Assembly: GCF_965638725.1 (NCBI RefSeq)
Contig: NC_134960.1
Coordinates: forward strand, 3,908,501 to 3,972,500
Length of the DNA: 64,000 nucleotides
Direction: 5' to 3'
DNA from: Aptenodytes patagonicus
Lineage: Eukaryota; Chordata; Aves; Sphenisciformes; Spheniscidae
In this document: piece by piece, positions 1 to 13,400 of the stretch
Numbering within the stretch: position 1 is the first letter of the stretch
Layout: each line of letters starts with the position of its first letter
Program-made: the position numbers and the translations under genes
Notes under the pieces: generated by a model
Told to the model about the DNA's origin: nothing
Seen by the model: only the letters and a program-made list of their open reading frames with translations
Databases searched by the model: none

Positions 1-3000
1 CGGTTGAGTGAAATGATTCCCTGACTGGATCTGCAGGAAATGTTCCTCAGTTTGCTTTATCTCATAGCATTAGGTCTTTTTAGATTCTGGCTTGGCCAAG
101 AGGGTGATCGGAAGACCTCTCCAAATTCCTCACACCTCCATCGTGATTTCTCTGTCGCATGTTTGAATTGTTGACCTTGTCTTTAAAAAACCAAACCAAA
201 ACAAAAAAGCTGACAGTGTAGCGGGTAGGAGGACAGTGGAAGATGAAATGGTCATGAGACCAGCCGATTCTTCTCTTAATCCATCATAAAGCAATGCCTT
301 TCTTATCACTCTTTGATGTTTTCTTAGGATCATAAATGGCAGAGATTTAGAGGATTATCAGAGGCAGGATATGATTGCCCTTGGATACTCAGCAGAGAAG
401 ATTTTTGGATATTAAACTGGTAGTATGTGTAATCTTGGCCAAAAGACCAAGGAAAACTTTGCCTGAGCGCTCCCTATGTTATCAACAGCATGTATGGCAT
501 GTGAACTTCATTTTCATGTCTACAGAATGAAATCATTCCTTTGCATGAGTAAAAAGAAACATGGGGGGGGAATCAGTAGTATTTTGTTCTGCTGTGGCCA
601 GGTCTGTTCCATCCAAAACGTGGTACGATGGGATACTGAACTTCTCTGTTCTACACCGTAGCTGAGCGGTTTAGCAGAGTTTGAGGGTCAGAGGGTTTGA
701 GCACCTTTTTGAAGTGGAGCATTTAGGTAAATTAATTCTCATTTGGTCTGTTTTGCGATGGCTTCATGTCGTGGGCTGGCACCGTGCGATCGAGGATGGT
801 TTCTTGCCCGAGCGGCAGCATCCTTGTGCAGCACGGAGCCCACCGGTGAGCAGAGTGCCTTAGCAGAGGGTTCAGGTGCCTGAATTCAAAAGGTTGGAAC
901 TGGGGACTAACTGCACCTTGTTACTAGTTTATTTTTATAGTGGTTTGTGTGATGGCTTTATTACAGTACAGCCAGGGGTTTGATTTGCTGGGCCAAACAT
1001 TTGCTTTAACAAGTAAAATTATCATCCTTCTTTCAGTTGCGCAGCCAAGAGAGTTTATTATTTTAAGTGACTGATTGCTTTAGCAGGTGCTCGGTTAATG
1101 GGGGCTTCGCTGTATTATTTAATGTTTTCAGGTAGGGTGCAAAAAGTTCATTTAAAAAAGTCATGTTTCTTGAAATAGCCATTTTATTTGGTGTAAACCT
1201 CCTAAGTGCAACCTTTATATTCCATTTTTGAGCACAAAGCACACAAAAATGTCTTGGGAGGTGGAGAGCCACATTTAGCTGACGACATGGCTGGAGGATC
1301 TCTTCCATGTTCTAGTTCAGTCCTGAAACCTGGGATTATTTTCCTTCTTCTTCTCTAAGATCTAATTTAGAGATCTACGTTTTTGAATAAATAAAATAAT
1401 ATTTATGAGGTTATGTTTACCTAGAGTGCTAAGGAACTGGAACTGGGGGGGAAGCATTTATTTTGAATATTTCTATATGAAATGATATATCACAAATACC
1501 ACGGGACCTTGTTCCAGGTTTGGTTGAGATTTAGGATGTCTACTTATTTTGCAGTAGTCTTTATAGGCAACTATAATTATTTTTATCTACCTATAAGCAA
1601 ATGAACGTATTTTGTAATAAGGTTGTATTGAGCCAGTGGAGTCTAGGCTTGAAACTTTTATCCGTCACAGAAAGAAGTTTTTATGCTGCTTTAAGGCATC
1701 TCTATGTTCTCTCGCTTCCACTCCATCAAGTTTATAAATCTTTTTGGTGGAAGAGGTGATTAATTTTGGCGTGAAGTCTGTTCATTGAATCACAGAGCAT
1801 ATTATCTGCTTTCTGTTCATGAAATCCAGGTGCAATCACTTACAGTAATAAAAATGAGAATAGGAAAAATGATCCGAGGCTGCTGGAAAAGTCAAGATGT
1901 GACGAGGAAGAAGGTGTAATGGATGTAACATTTTGTGTCATGTTATCACCAATAAGAGAAAAATAGGTCTAAATTCAGGAGTTGTAAAAATCCTGATATA
2001 AACAGGCTTGTAAAAGATAAAGTTGAGGTTTGTCGTGCAGATTGCACGCGAGGGTATTTCACACACTTGGCGAGCACGAGGGGAAGAGGAAAGCAAAGCA
2101 AGGAGAAGGCTTTAAGAGCAGGTCAGTGCTCTCTACCTTCCTCTTAGTCCCTTTTCTTGCATTGATCCCCGTATCCCTTGGCCTTAGCAGAAAATTTGTC
2201 TTTGTTTTTCACACCAGTTGAGTCTCAGATGGGGCAAATTACGCTTGCACCTGCTTTATGACAAAGTGATGTCATAGCTTAGGTCACTGTTGAGCTTGGA
2301 AGATGAAGCCTTTGACTCAGAGCTCTTTTGGAGAGCTGCATCTCGAGCATCATCAGGACAGTGTCGGGTCTAGTGCCGCACCTGGTCTAGATTGTGCCGA
2401 GCGAGTGTAAACTTCCGAGCGGCTTGGGCTTTTCCTGGGACGGCATTCCTGAAATTGCCTTCTGTCATCTCCTGCGGCTCTTGACATTGTACCGGTACCT
2501 GGGTGAGAAACGTCCCCATTGAGGAAAGGCCATGCCTCCGAGCTCCGCTTCTCTTTGCCTCCATTTATTCTTCATGTTCTTCAAATTGGTAAATCATATG
2601 ACAATAAACAGAAATACCCTCAATGAAGAGAGAAGGGGAAACTGTTGTTTATCTGGTCAGGTGGTTTAGATTAGCAGTGATGCTGGTCTGTATTATGTTA
2701 CTTTAAATCATAGTGTCCCAACAGGACATAAATTATGAAGATTGTTACAGTATGTTTCATCCAATGTAAGATCAACAAATTGGAATAATTTTTTTTTATA
2801 GGAAAGTCAGTGCTTTGGCAAGGTTATTGTTGAAGAATTTAATTTAACTTGAGCTTTGCTTGCATTATTTCTTAATATATAAAAACTATTTGCATAATGT
2901 ATGAAGTATAAACATTTTTAGAATCAAAGGCAAGAATGCCTTTTCCAAGATTACATAGAGTGGCAAACTACTTAGAATAGATCAGTGTTTGTGCTTTTGC

Positions 3001-6000
3001 TGTCAAAAATGTTTGATATAGAGCTGGCGAGCTAGTTTCTTCACCGACATAATTGTAAACAAGTGTTGGGAGACAGAAACAGCGTTCTTTGTAGAACATG
3101 GTGTAAAGGTTTTCACATACGCCGCTGCAGATCTAACATGGAGAGCAGTGTTTACAGCTGTAATACGAATATAAATAGGTAACTTTTTTTAGAGAGCGAA
3201 GCAGCATTTCACTTTTGAATAAATGATGTGTGCAGATAAGTATGGGGGATGCAAGCAGTCAGCTCTGGATTTTAAAAGGATATGGTAAACGCAGAAAAGC
3301 ATAGACAAGTTGGAAATTGTAGTTGTGGGGTTTTTTTAGTTTCACGTTTCATTATGAAGACAGAAATGGCATCTCAGTACATGCCAGTATGTCTGTAGTA
3401 TTCCTCTTCCATCCTTTCCCTTTATTAGTGTCTTTCAGAGTTAGGAGTACCGCTTTCCCCAATCCTGAGCGATGCTTGGGGAATGGGAAGGTTGGCTGCA
3501 TTCACAGCGTTTTGCTGCTCAGGCTATTAAAGAGGAGAAACGAAATTTATCTACCTGTGATTTGTTAGGTGGTGTTCACCTTCAGGATGGCGTAGTGCCA
3601 TCTCGGGGGTGGGATGGAGGGAGTAGGGAGACGCAGGCACAGCGCCTGAGCCGGCTTGTCCATTGCTTGCACTCTCACCGGAGAGATGGGGACGTGAATA
3701 ATCTGAGTTTGGCTCTGTTTTGGGGTATGGTTTAGTTGCGTTCTGAAGGACTGCCCCGCTGTTCTTGGAAAGGTATTAAAAAGGGGAAGAGCAATGGGAA
3801 GGTGTTCCCCTGGTTTATGTCATGGATGAATCCAGACAGGGCCAAAAGAAAAAAAGAAAAGGAAAATATCTAATGCCACATGGATCCGGTGTCCCTGGGG
3901 ACGGTTCAGGGAGGGTGATGATGCCAACGGGGAAGAATCCCAAAATGGGCATGTGGTTTTGAGAATGAATACCTGTCCGCCTCTGCTGCCATCCCCTTCC
4001 TAAATACTGGTTGGATTCCCGGTTTTTTGTGTTTTAATCATGTTGTCACTTTGAGATGAAGAGTGTGGCCTTGTGAGATGATTTTTGCATATTTGTAAGG
4101 TAAAAGTCTGTCTTAATGGAGTAAATAGAATTAAAATAAACCAAACCCTGGATTTTTCTTGAGAGCACAACAGAAAATGTCATGAGATCAAGTCAAACCC
4201 TTGTGACTAGCTAAACATAACTTAAAATAGCTCGACATTAAAGAGCTTTTTCCTTTTATCTGCTGGCCTGTAGCTCACTGTTAGGTGGTAGTGTCAGCTG
4301 GATATGTGAAAGCTTCTGCAGTTTGGAAGTGAACCTTAATGATTTGAGTTTATTGTTGTTATAAGTGTTAAACTGCTAAGGAGAACACGTGCTATATACT
4401 GTGCACAAGGGTATTTTTTACTTGGGTGAATGGAAAGCAAATGTGTGAAAGCAAATCTCTCGCCTTGTATGACAATGTCACTATAACTTGTTTTATTTAT
4501 TCATTTCCCACTCCTAAATGATACAGATGCAGCCCGGGTGGGTGGGGAAGGGAAGACAGGTAGCCCTTGCACTGCAGAAGGTCAAGGTTAATGCTACCTC
4601 CAGCGTTATAATGACAGATGGGAGGCAGAAACCTTAATGTACTTGTGATTAGCATATGGTTTCCTTGGCTGAGTGTCCGAAGGATTTAAGAAGCCCGGGT
4701 ACGCGCTTCATAGCGTACACATTTTAAAACAAATAAATAAAAAGTGTGTACGGTTATATTGTCGAGCCTTTCAGCTGTTTTTCTTGAATATCTCCGCTTT
4801 TGAGTCAAGTACTGTCAGGTGCTTTGTTCTGGAGATGCACCGGGGTAATCCGTCACTGGGGACTCGCGGGTGGGTGATGTATTAGCACAACATACCGACC
4901 TGTGTTCCTTTGATGTATAACTCATCAAGATAATGTTGGCAAGCATTGTACAAAAGCAGCGTGTTTAAAAAGTATTAAGATGAATTGATTCCTTGCTTAA
5001 GAAGTGTGAAAGGAAGAATAATGGCAGATTAGCTCTGGGATGCCGCGGTTCTCCCGGAGCCGTGCCGCGTTGTGCGGTGCGGAGGGGCGGATGGAATTTC
5101 ATCTTTCTTCCCACTTCTGACAGCAAAGTGTCTGGCCCTGGTTTTCCCATTCTCAGGCAACAAAAGCCGCATTAAGTCTTATTTCGTGATAGCGTGTTTT
5201 GTCACTTTCAAAAGCAGTTTGGCCAGCCCCGAAACATTATGTGATAACTGAATTTTTTAAAGGTTTTTCTTTTTTTTTTTTTTTTTTTACTTTATTAGGT
5301 TAACTTATTCTCTAAGAGTAGCCCTGATTTTTATCTCATGGAGACATGATGTGGCTGGTAGTATTTAAAAACCAGTTTAGAAGTGATATTATGACTGAAA
5401 CACCATTAGTTTTTAGTTCCTTCCTTCATGATCTTAAAAGATACGAAGGGAAGAGACGTACTGGCACACCCAAGGCATCTTCTTGTCTGTGCAGAATTGC
5501 TTGTTCTAGTGCCGTTCACGGTTCATTACAGGGATTTTGCAGTCTGCCATGACTTGGGTGATGTGATGAATTTATTTAGAATAACCTGTATGCCTGGATG
5601 TTATTTTAGCCCAAATGTCCTAAAAGGATTAGGTTGACAATGTCTGCCTAATACGCCTGTTACTGAAATATCAGAATACTTTGTAATGTTTAGTACATCA
5701 AAGTCTCTTTTAATACTTCGTAATGGCTTCTAGAAAATGCTCAAGTCCTTTCTTTCTCCTCTCTTTTTATTTTTCAAGGAAAAATCTGAAAAAGTTCTCA
5801 TTAGGGGCCGAGGGGCTGCAGACCTCTGTTATTAATATAGCGAAAGTCAAGATTGTATTGGGTCTTACTGTCGTGAGTAGAGTACTTGCCGCACTTTCAT
5901 CAAGAAATGTGTGATGGTCTGATAAACTCTGCCCACCAATGCAGTCTTGACAATGATCTTGCACTGCAGACTGCTTAATAATTTTCATTATTTTTAATTA

Positions 6001-8588
6001 AAGTTGAAGAAGTGCAGACTCCTGCTCAAATTAAGGTTGGTTGTGTTGCCGGAATGTGGTAATTACTTTAATTGATCACAAGATAGTTTCCTTGATCACC
6101 AATTAGACCAAATTACCGATCAAGTTTCAAGACGTGAAGAAATGTCCAAACTGATTTTCTGTAATAGTGTTTTCATATCTAATCAAACCTAAATATCTTT
6201 TCCTTCCAGAGTCAATTGTATTTTCCCAAAGAAAGGTTACGGCTCTACAAATATAAAGGTGATTCATAAACAATAGCGTTCCAATTCATTTAATTAGCAA
6301 AGGAAGTATTTAGGATCTTAATGGAGATTGCGCTGGTGAAATTGCTCGGTAGAACTGTAGCTCATTTTCTTAGTGGGAGATACTTTTTGCGTATAATTAA
6401 AATAAACTAAAATGCAAGAAGTAAGTTGCTTTGGGTAACGTGCAACGAGGGAGAACGTCTCTGAGCAGAGCGGGGCATGCAGAAAGGCGGGCACGTCTGG
6501 CGGGCGGGCGTGCTTCGTCCTTCGCTGTAACACCAGATCGCCCTGGCTGGGACAGTCGTGGTCAACTGGAGCAACGAGCAGCAGGACCCGTCCTGGGGAG
6601 GGTCCTCTGCACCAGAATTAACTCCTTTTCATGAGTCGGACAGCCCCAAGTTGAGCGCTCTTCGGGAAGATGAACAGTGTTAAGACCAGTGACTGTTCTA
6701 TCCAACTGGAGACTTTTTACTGTCTGTGGGGGAAGAGGCAGTGGGTTGGCGTGGTGGTCCACTCATCGGAGAGGATTTGGTGGCCCACCGATCGGGAGGA
6801 TTTGGCATCCCAAAGCGTGAAGGAAGGTCTGCAGAGCAGATTAATTTAGTAGACTCGTTTGCTTGCGTAGTTCGCTCTGTCTGCCTTCCGCTGGAGCGAT
6901 GGTTATTGTCACACAATCGATGAACTGTGCTTGTGTAGCGTAACCTGCGTATATACATAGGTGGGTGAGTTCCTGGGATGGACAGACAGACGCTGGTAGA
7001 GCAAACATGAACCTGGTAGGGTTTTCATAAACTTAATGTATTTTTTCCCTTGCTGCTTCTTTGCACAAAGGCAATCTAGTTGCAAATGCAATTGCTGTTT
7101 TAAACTTTTGGGGACGTTTCTGTGTATAGATTGTTGTGTTGCAAATAGCATTCCTGTTAAGCCCGTGGACACTCTAAAAACATTTAAATCTAATATCTTT
7201 CAGAACTATTAATGCAGAAGTGTTCCAAATCATTGCTAACATCTAATGCACAATTTGCAGCTTTCTGCTTCAAAGCGTGCTGCTGAAACATTTGCAAATT
7301 TTTAAAAGTAATCGTTCACTTGAAGTAAAACTAAACCAAGCGAGAGCTTCAAGGGAAGTTAGGTTTTCCCGAATTTTGGAATGCTCTTGGGTCAAAGAAA
7401 AAAGCTTTTTAATTGCTGACAGTTTGGTGATTTCCAAATGACAAACCTCATTGGAATGATTTTCTCTGATTATAACGTTTGCATTCATTTGACTGGCAAA
7501 GCGACTAACAAAGTCATACTTCATCCAGGCACTGATTCTTTTTTTGCTTAAAGGTTTTTGTAATTTGTGAGAGGAAAAAAGACTGAAACTATTATCAACC
7601 ATTATATGTTATTCATTGACCACATGTTTGTTTGAAACGGCCATCGCTTGGTGGAATGCAGGCTATATACATTCTCTTCCATAAATTAGCACTAAAAAAC
7701 TACCTAAATCAGGTAGGGTTTTGTTGAGCTTGTTGTATTATAATATGAACCAGACTATAACGTGGATGTTACTTTTGCTTTGCATGTTAATTCAGGTCCT
7801 GAACTCCGATGGATGGAGCTCAGTACGAACAAAGCCCGCTGACTTAGAGGCGTCCTGCTCATGCACTGAGGCCCTTCGGGCCCCGCTGTGTAATTGTGTT
7901 CTTGATTTACATGGACATTCTAATTTTCTTTATAACATAGTGATTTGCTCCTAAGTATTTTGGCAAGGGCCTGCTATTATTTTCTTCTTGAGGCTGTGAT
8001 AAAACCTGCGTCCTGGGGGAGCGTGCGGGGGAGAATATAGGGGCAGAGGATTGGGAAACCTATTTTAACTCATTTTAAGGGAAAATATTTTCTCATAAAG
8101 CAGAGGGGCAAACCCACCTGCCGCCTTTCTCCCCCCAGTAAAATAAAGAGCAAAACAGTTACATGAAAGGATGTGTTTCTGGAATTGGTATCTGTCTAGT
8201 ACAGGAATACCGTGGCACGATGCTTAATTAGAAACGGCACGTTTCTAAGATGCAGTAAGGGATGAGGGGTTTGGGATGGATGTTTAAAATCGCTGTTGGA
8301 TGCCAAAGGTAAAATCATTGCTCTCGTGCAATGGTTTTGAATCCTGCAGTAGGTAACGTTGAGCAGAGCGATTTACCGGGGTCTGAAGGGGATGATTTCA
8401 GCAGTCGCAGGAAATGCATCGGTGGCACGAGAAGGTGAAATGCTCCTTTAACACACACAAACCCGAGGTGCAGCAATCTGGAGCGTCTCTAGGAGTTTTT
8501 GAGATTTTTTTTGGAGTGAATCTTGCGGATCCGCTGCCAGTCCTGGCAGGTGGAGGAGTGTTTTCCTCTTTGCTCTTTCTGTCCTTAG
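1..8588 (+). other. PCBD2: PCBD2 intron (partial), no exon recognised
   Basis: This stretch precedes the third coding exon of PCBD2, so most or all of it should be intron 2; exons 1 and 2 probably lie left of the window. I searched for the exon 2 signature (a GWSE-like motif followed by RDAIYKEF and FKNFNQ) and did not find it. The sequence is AT-rich, with one 21-base T run near 5270-5290 and no recognisable full-length transposon. An AT-rich patch around 5990-6310 with repeated TTGATCAC words stands out and is reported as a finding. The many open frames here are short and show no domain signature. Confidence 0.7.
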
Positions 8589-8669
8589 GCTTTTGGATTT
8601 ATGACACGTGTTGCTCTACAAGCAGAGAAGATGAATCACCACCCGGAATGGTTTAATGTCTACAGCAAG
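8589..8669 (+). CDS. PCBD2: PCBD2 coding exon 3 (pterin-4a-carbinolamine dehydratase 2)
   Basis: The 81-base exon encodes 27 residues from [13 protein letters not shown] through [13 protein letters not shown]. It is bounded by a TTAG acceptor and a GTAACG donor, with both splice junctions in phase 0. The HHPEW segment is the signature of the DCoH/PCD family and holds active-site histidines. PCBD2 dehydrates 4a-hydroxy-tetrahydrobiopterin during cofactor recycling, and it also dimerises with HNF1 as a transcriptional cofactor. The residue sequence is close to what I know of human PCBD2 and distinguishable from PCBD1 by its continuation into exon 4. No lesion is visible. Exons 1-2 are not in the window, so the gene is partial here. 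Confidence 0.95.
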
Positions 8670-10075
8670 GTAACGTGTTCACCAGCCCTAGTTACGGGCA
8701 TGGCAAGTTAAGGACACCAAACCACTGGCCCATTCTCTCTGCCCTTTTTTGTAGCTTATATACAAGATAAGGGAATGGAAAGATGTTGCGTCTTTTTAAA
8801 GAGATTTGAGATTTTAAAGAGATGCTGAGATATTTGTAGTGGTGAGGAATTAGGAATCAACCTCTTTGCGGTTGTTACCAACCCCATGGTTTGGACCTGT
8901 TGCTTCACGTCTCTGGCTGAGACGTAAAAATAAAATAGAAGCCTTTAAACTCTTATTTAGCCAACCTGAATAAACAGCTGTTTTGAAACTACTCACCAAC
9001 TCTCATTCCTTTCTGTGCAACCAGTCGGGAGCCCAGCGGTGTGGGGTAGCAGACCGTCGATGTGTAGGTACCTAAATGGGAGCCTGGCAGTCTCAATTTA
9101 GGTTTGATTTTTTAAAAAATTGTAGGCTCCTATGTCTCAACATAGCAGCTTATAAAATTGGTTTATAATATTACCTAACTGATGGTGGTCTCGCATTTAC
9201 AAGGGTTACAAGGTATACTGCAACCCTCGAATGAAAGGTGCTGTGTGAAGGGGGAAATTATTGCTCTCCCTTTATTTTTATTTTCTAATACTTCTCACTG
9301 CATTGTATCGAGTTGTTTGTGAGGAACATCCCCACCTCTCCCCCCTAACAGAGGCATCCCAGCACAGGCTCCTCCTCGTCAGCCCTGTAGGTCGCCCTGT
9401 TTAAGGGGACATTAAATGATCACCGGACAAAGTCCTGATCACCTGCTCTTCATGATTTTCTTGGCTTTCCAGAATATTCGGAATTTATCTTTTTTTTTCT
9501 TCCTCTTCTCTCTTCCCAAAATCTCAGTCAAAGGAGAGACAAAGTAATGCCCAACTTGTCATCTGGCTTAGTCTAAACAAACCCATGCAGGCAGCTGCCT
9601 CATAGCAAAATGCACCAGTCCGTTTGTTTTTCTTTTTGAAATTAATCTGCAACAAGCTCAACAATTTTTTCACCTTCAGGGTGCTGGTTTTTAACAAAAC
9701 ACATGAGCCCCTGACTCCGCTGTTGGCAGCTTGGTCACTGGCCCAGGCTCTTCGTGAAACCGATGCGTGGAATTTAAATGTAAAGAATGAGTTATTTAAT
9801 CAGACACCTCCTCTTGGATGAGACCCAAGAATGCAACGCCTGTTTTATTCTGCGAAGGGGCTCGCTTTGGTTAGGCTTCAGGCTCTGTTAAGCCTCCTCA
9901 CCTACAACGTCTTCTGGTTTACATGAGGAGTGAGCGTCCAGCTCGCTGCTTGCCAGGAGCATCGCGTAAAACCAGTTCACTACAGAGACACGCGGCTTTC
10001 CCGATAAATTGCTACTAAGCCTACGTGGCAGAGATCAAAATGGCTTTGTAACCCCTTTCTTCTCCTTTTTGACAG
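8670..10075 (+). other. PCBD2: PCBD2 last intron
   Basis: The intron runs from the GTAACG donor to the TTTTTGACAG acceptor, about 1.4 kb. It contains a relic of an old palindromic repeat around 9055-9140, listed separately. Nothing else was recognised. Confidence 0.85.
9055..9140. repeat. Ancient palindromic repeat relic (TAGGTACCTAAAT type)
   Basis: The sequence reads TAGGTACCTAAATGGGAGCC, then a spacer, then TGTAGGCTCCTATGTC. The two halves are roughly inverted. The words resemble an old, widely dispersed sauropsid repeat that contains TTAGGCTCCTAAGTC-like arms. Related relics occur at 18050-18180 and 45780-45970 in this window. The family assignment is from memory of the motif only. Confidence 0.45.
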
Positions 10076-10171
10076 GTTCACATAACACTGATTTCCCACG
10101 ACTGCGGTGGACTGACCAAGAGAGATGTGAAGCTGGCTCAGTTTATTGACAAAGCTGCTGTCTCGGTGTAA
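10076..10171 (+). CDS. PCBD2: PCBD2 terminal coding exon 4
   Basis: This exon starts after a pyrimidine-rich TTTTTGACAG acceptor and encodes 31 residues, from [15 protein letters not shown] to FIDKAAVSV, ending in TAA. The phase matches exon 3 exactly (phase 0 to phase 0). The segment forms the last strand and the C-terminal helix of the DCoH fold; SHDCGGLT and the terminal AAxSV resemble human PCBD2. No frameshift or stop disrupts it, so the visible half of PCBD2 looks functional. The gene is followed about 210 bases later by a polyadenylation signal. Confidence 0.96.
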   Translation, partial: VHITLISHDCGGLTKRDVKLAQFIDKAAVSV

Positions 10172-10382
10172 CAAAGATGTAAAACGTTTTAATACAGTGT
10201 CCACCAACATTTTGTTTTTAAATGGTATCCCTCATTCCTTGTATCCCTGATTTCACAAACCCCCTGAGAACAAGGTATTTTGTAGAAAGAGTGGCTTAGC
10301 TTGCTTTGCCTTTTAGTCTGAGACCCCTCTGGATGCCTGTGCTTGTCCTTTGCCATTGCTGGCTCCGCCTGAGGATGTAGCA

Positions 10383-10388
10383 AATAAA
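10383..10388 (+). terminator. PCBD2: Polyadenylation signal AATAAA of PCBD2
   Basis: A canonical AATAAA lies 212 bases after the PCBD2 stop codon and is followed by a T-rich patch. It would give a short 3' UTR. A second AATAAA at 12053-12058 could serve a longer isoform. Confidence 0.6.
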
Positions 10389-10405
10389 CCAGCGACAAAT
10401 AAGTT

Positions 10406-13400
10406 TTGAACAATCCTTTTCTAGAAACTTAAAACAGGCTGGAATGAAAGCGGGAGCCCACCCTCAAGTGTCGGTGTTCCCCACGCCCACGGGAGCCGAG
10501 GCTGGTGGCAGCTGCCACACGAGCCTGCCCTGTGCCCGCCCGCCTCCCTCCTATAGATCTGTACATCGCCGCACTTCGAACAGCGTTAAGAGCAGCCAGG
10601 CCGGCTCGGTCCCCTCTGGCTTGGTACCTCCATCTCTGCCAGTGACCGGTGGCAAGCGCAAGGGATGCTGGTGGGAGCAGCGCTGAGCAGCTGATGATCT
10701 TTCCTTGAAGTTGCAGCTCAACCAGCAGTTACAGCTTTGCATTTTGGTGTTTGTTCTGTGCTCGTCCGATGGCTCTTCAAACCTTTGGCACCCACAACCT
10801 AGCAGCTGTATCCAGCAAAAGTCTTGCTGCGTGCTTGAGAGCCGTTCCCCGTCTGAGGTGCAGGGCTGGATCCTGCAGTTGCTGAAAACTTTAGCTCTGG
10901 TCCAGCAAATACAAAAAAAATCCCAGTGAGCTCCCGGCACTCGTGTCATTAAACGAAGCATGCTTAAGTGCTTGGCTGGGCTGGGTCAGTGCTCAGTACC
11001 TTGCAGGATTGAGCCATTATTTGTCTTGTAACGTTCCTGTACCTGCCGGATCGGGGGGGGGGGGGGGGGTAGCTTGGCCAGGTGCCCGGAGCATCAGCCG
11101 GAGCTGCCGGCAGTGAAGGAAGCAGCGTTGGCAGGATTCTTGCTAAGCTGAGCTCAGCTGAAGCTATGCTCACCCCCTTTTTTTTTTTTTTTTTTTTTTT
11201 TTTGTATCTACAATTACTCATTGCGAACGTTGTTCCAAGAGCTGCAGATCCCACTGACGAGCTTTAAAATAATTTCTTCCGTGGTTTCAAAGTCTTTGTT
11301 TTTATCCTATGATCCTCACCAAGACAGATTTCCACTGCCGGCAGGGAGATTTCAACCTCCTTAAGGCTTGCAGAAGGGCCTCTCGCTCTGCAATCCCGCT
11401 GCCGAGTGTCCCCAGCGTGCTCCGTCATGCCCTGCAAGCAGCTCTGGGTGCAGAGCTCCCAGGAGATTGACACCTCCGAAATGCCTGAGTGCATTGCTCG
11501 AATGACTCCGGCGGCACAGCTACCAGCTACCAAGAAGTGAGATACATGAGTGCCCAAATCTATATCGGGTGTATGTGCAAGGTGTGTGGTCTCTCAGATA
11601 TTTGGGATGCAAAATGCCACTAGCTGCCATGCAAGTATTCATGTCGATAAAATAAGAAAGGTATTTTTTTGTTAATCCTTCGCAAGTGCGCGGTCATGTG
11701 CTAATTGGTCGGAGGAAGCAAGATGTAAGATGTTGGGGTTTATTGTCAGTAACCCTACTTGGGAAATCAAGTTAATACCTAAAAAGACCCAAATTCAGAC
11801 AACGTGCTCAAATGTTCTTTGCTTACAAGTGCCTTTCCCCAGGGAAGCGACGGATTTCCCTGGCATGGTTTGAAAATGGTCACTGCTGTGAGGAGTGAAT
11901 GAAACTAAACCAACCAAGCAGGCTGTGCTGTCTCCTGTTACTGGTGGGGAAGTGAAACGAGCCTCACCCAAAGTTTTGACAGTATCTCCCATGAACTGTG
12001 AAAACTCTGTTACTAGAAATTGATACGTAATGCCTGCACTTGCAGTAAAACCAATAAAATCAAATTCCTCCTTGGTACTTTGTTTCTTTATTATTGTACA
12101 TGTGTGACAAAGCTGTTTAGGTTTAAGATAAATTTAAGATAAATAATATTTAGTTACTGGGAGATCTTTGGTTTAGAATATTGGTGTTTATTTACATACT
12201 CTGAGGAAGAAAATCCCCACCAACCAATTTAGCTCGGAGAGCTGCGCTGTCCAGCTGTGGCATAGAGCGGCGCAGCCGTGGTGGTTTGAGGATCCCTGAG
12301 CGGTGAAGAGGCGAAAAAAAGAGGAGGGCGGCTTTGAAACGCTCGTAGTTTCTAGGGCAGCGCTTGTTCAGCCAGTCTCTTGTTAACTTCTGGGGCATCC
12401 CACAGACCTGCGAGTGCCTTTTGGGAGCGTTGCTGTGCAACACTAATAATAATAAAATAAAAATAGTGAATAAACGGCTTCCGCTTTCTTTTCCAGCGAG
12501 TGCTGACTTCAGAGACAGTCTCACAAGTGAAGTCCTGGCTCCGCTGATGCCATGAAGAGGTCTGCCATCGTGCCGCTCACGCCACGGGTTCCCTCGGGGC
12601 TCCCAGGCGGTGCCTTTGCCTCCGGCCCCGCTTGGTTTTGTTTGGCTGCTGCTGGGCGCTCCCTGCGTGGGTCAGTACCCGCACTGCTCGCCTCGGGAAG
12701 CAGTGGCGCTCTCCCGGGCTTTGCTTCACCCTGCAGGCACCAGGGGTTTCTTTCATTATAAAAGCACCTTTTATTCTGGCTTGGGTTTTTTTTTGGGCAG
12801 GATTCCCAGCGTTTCTGAAACGCATCCCGAATCTGCGATGAACGTTGAACTCCACCTCCTGCCCTGTCTCAGCAGCATCCCCAACTCGATGCTTTCTGCA
12901 GAGCCGGGCAGGGGAGCCCCGTGATGCTGAGGAGCCCTGACCCCCCTTCATACAGCTCCCTAAATCCACAGCAGCCAGCTCGCACCCACTCTGTGCTCCT
13001 GTATCTCCCCAGCTCTTCTCCACCTGCACGCGTGCTGCTGGTGCGGTGAGTGCAGGATGCTGAGGGCCGTGGGGAGGGGATGCACAGTCTCCCTGCGCGA
13101 GCTGGAACTTCACAGGAAATTTATACAGCAAGGATTTAATGACAGGCGCTGGATTTGGGCCAGGAACCTCAGCCTAAGGCGCCTTCTCTTGTGAAGAGCG
13201 TTGTCAGCTCCGCTCTGAACAAAAGTAGCCAGAGAGCAGGGTTTGGGTCTTCTCCAGGTGATGGCATCGCTGGAGCTGTGCTGCTCCGTGATGTTATGGA
13301 TCGAGCAGCTGCCCAAAATACGGCTTCCTCGGCTGTGCCGGCTTCTCCTCGGGGTCGGTTTGGTGCCTGCTCCCCGTGCACCTGCGAGGTCACACCCCAG

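Noticed and set aside
7790-7860. Possible PCBD2 exon 2 (LNSDGWSS after a TTCAG)
   Set aside because: Only the GWS resembles the family; the required RDAIYKEF and FKNFNQ do not follow, and no donor in the right phase is present.
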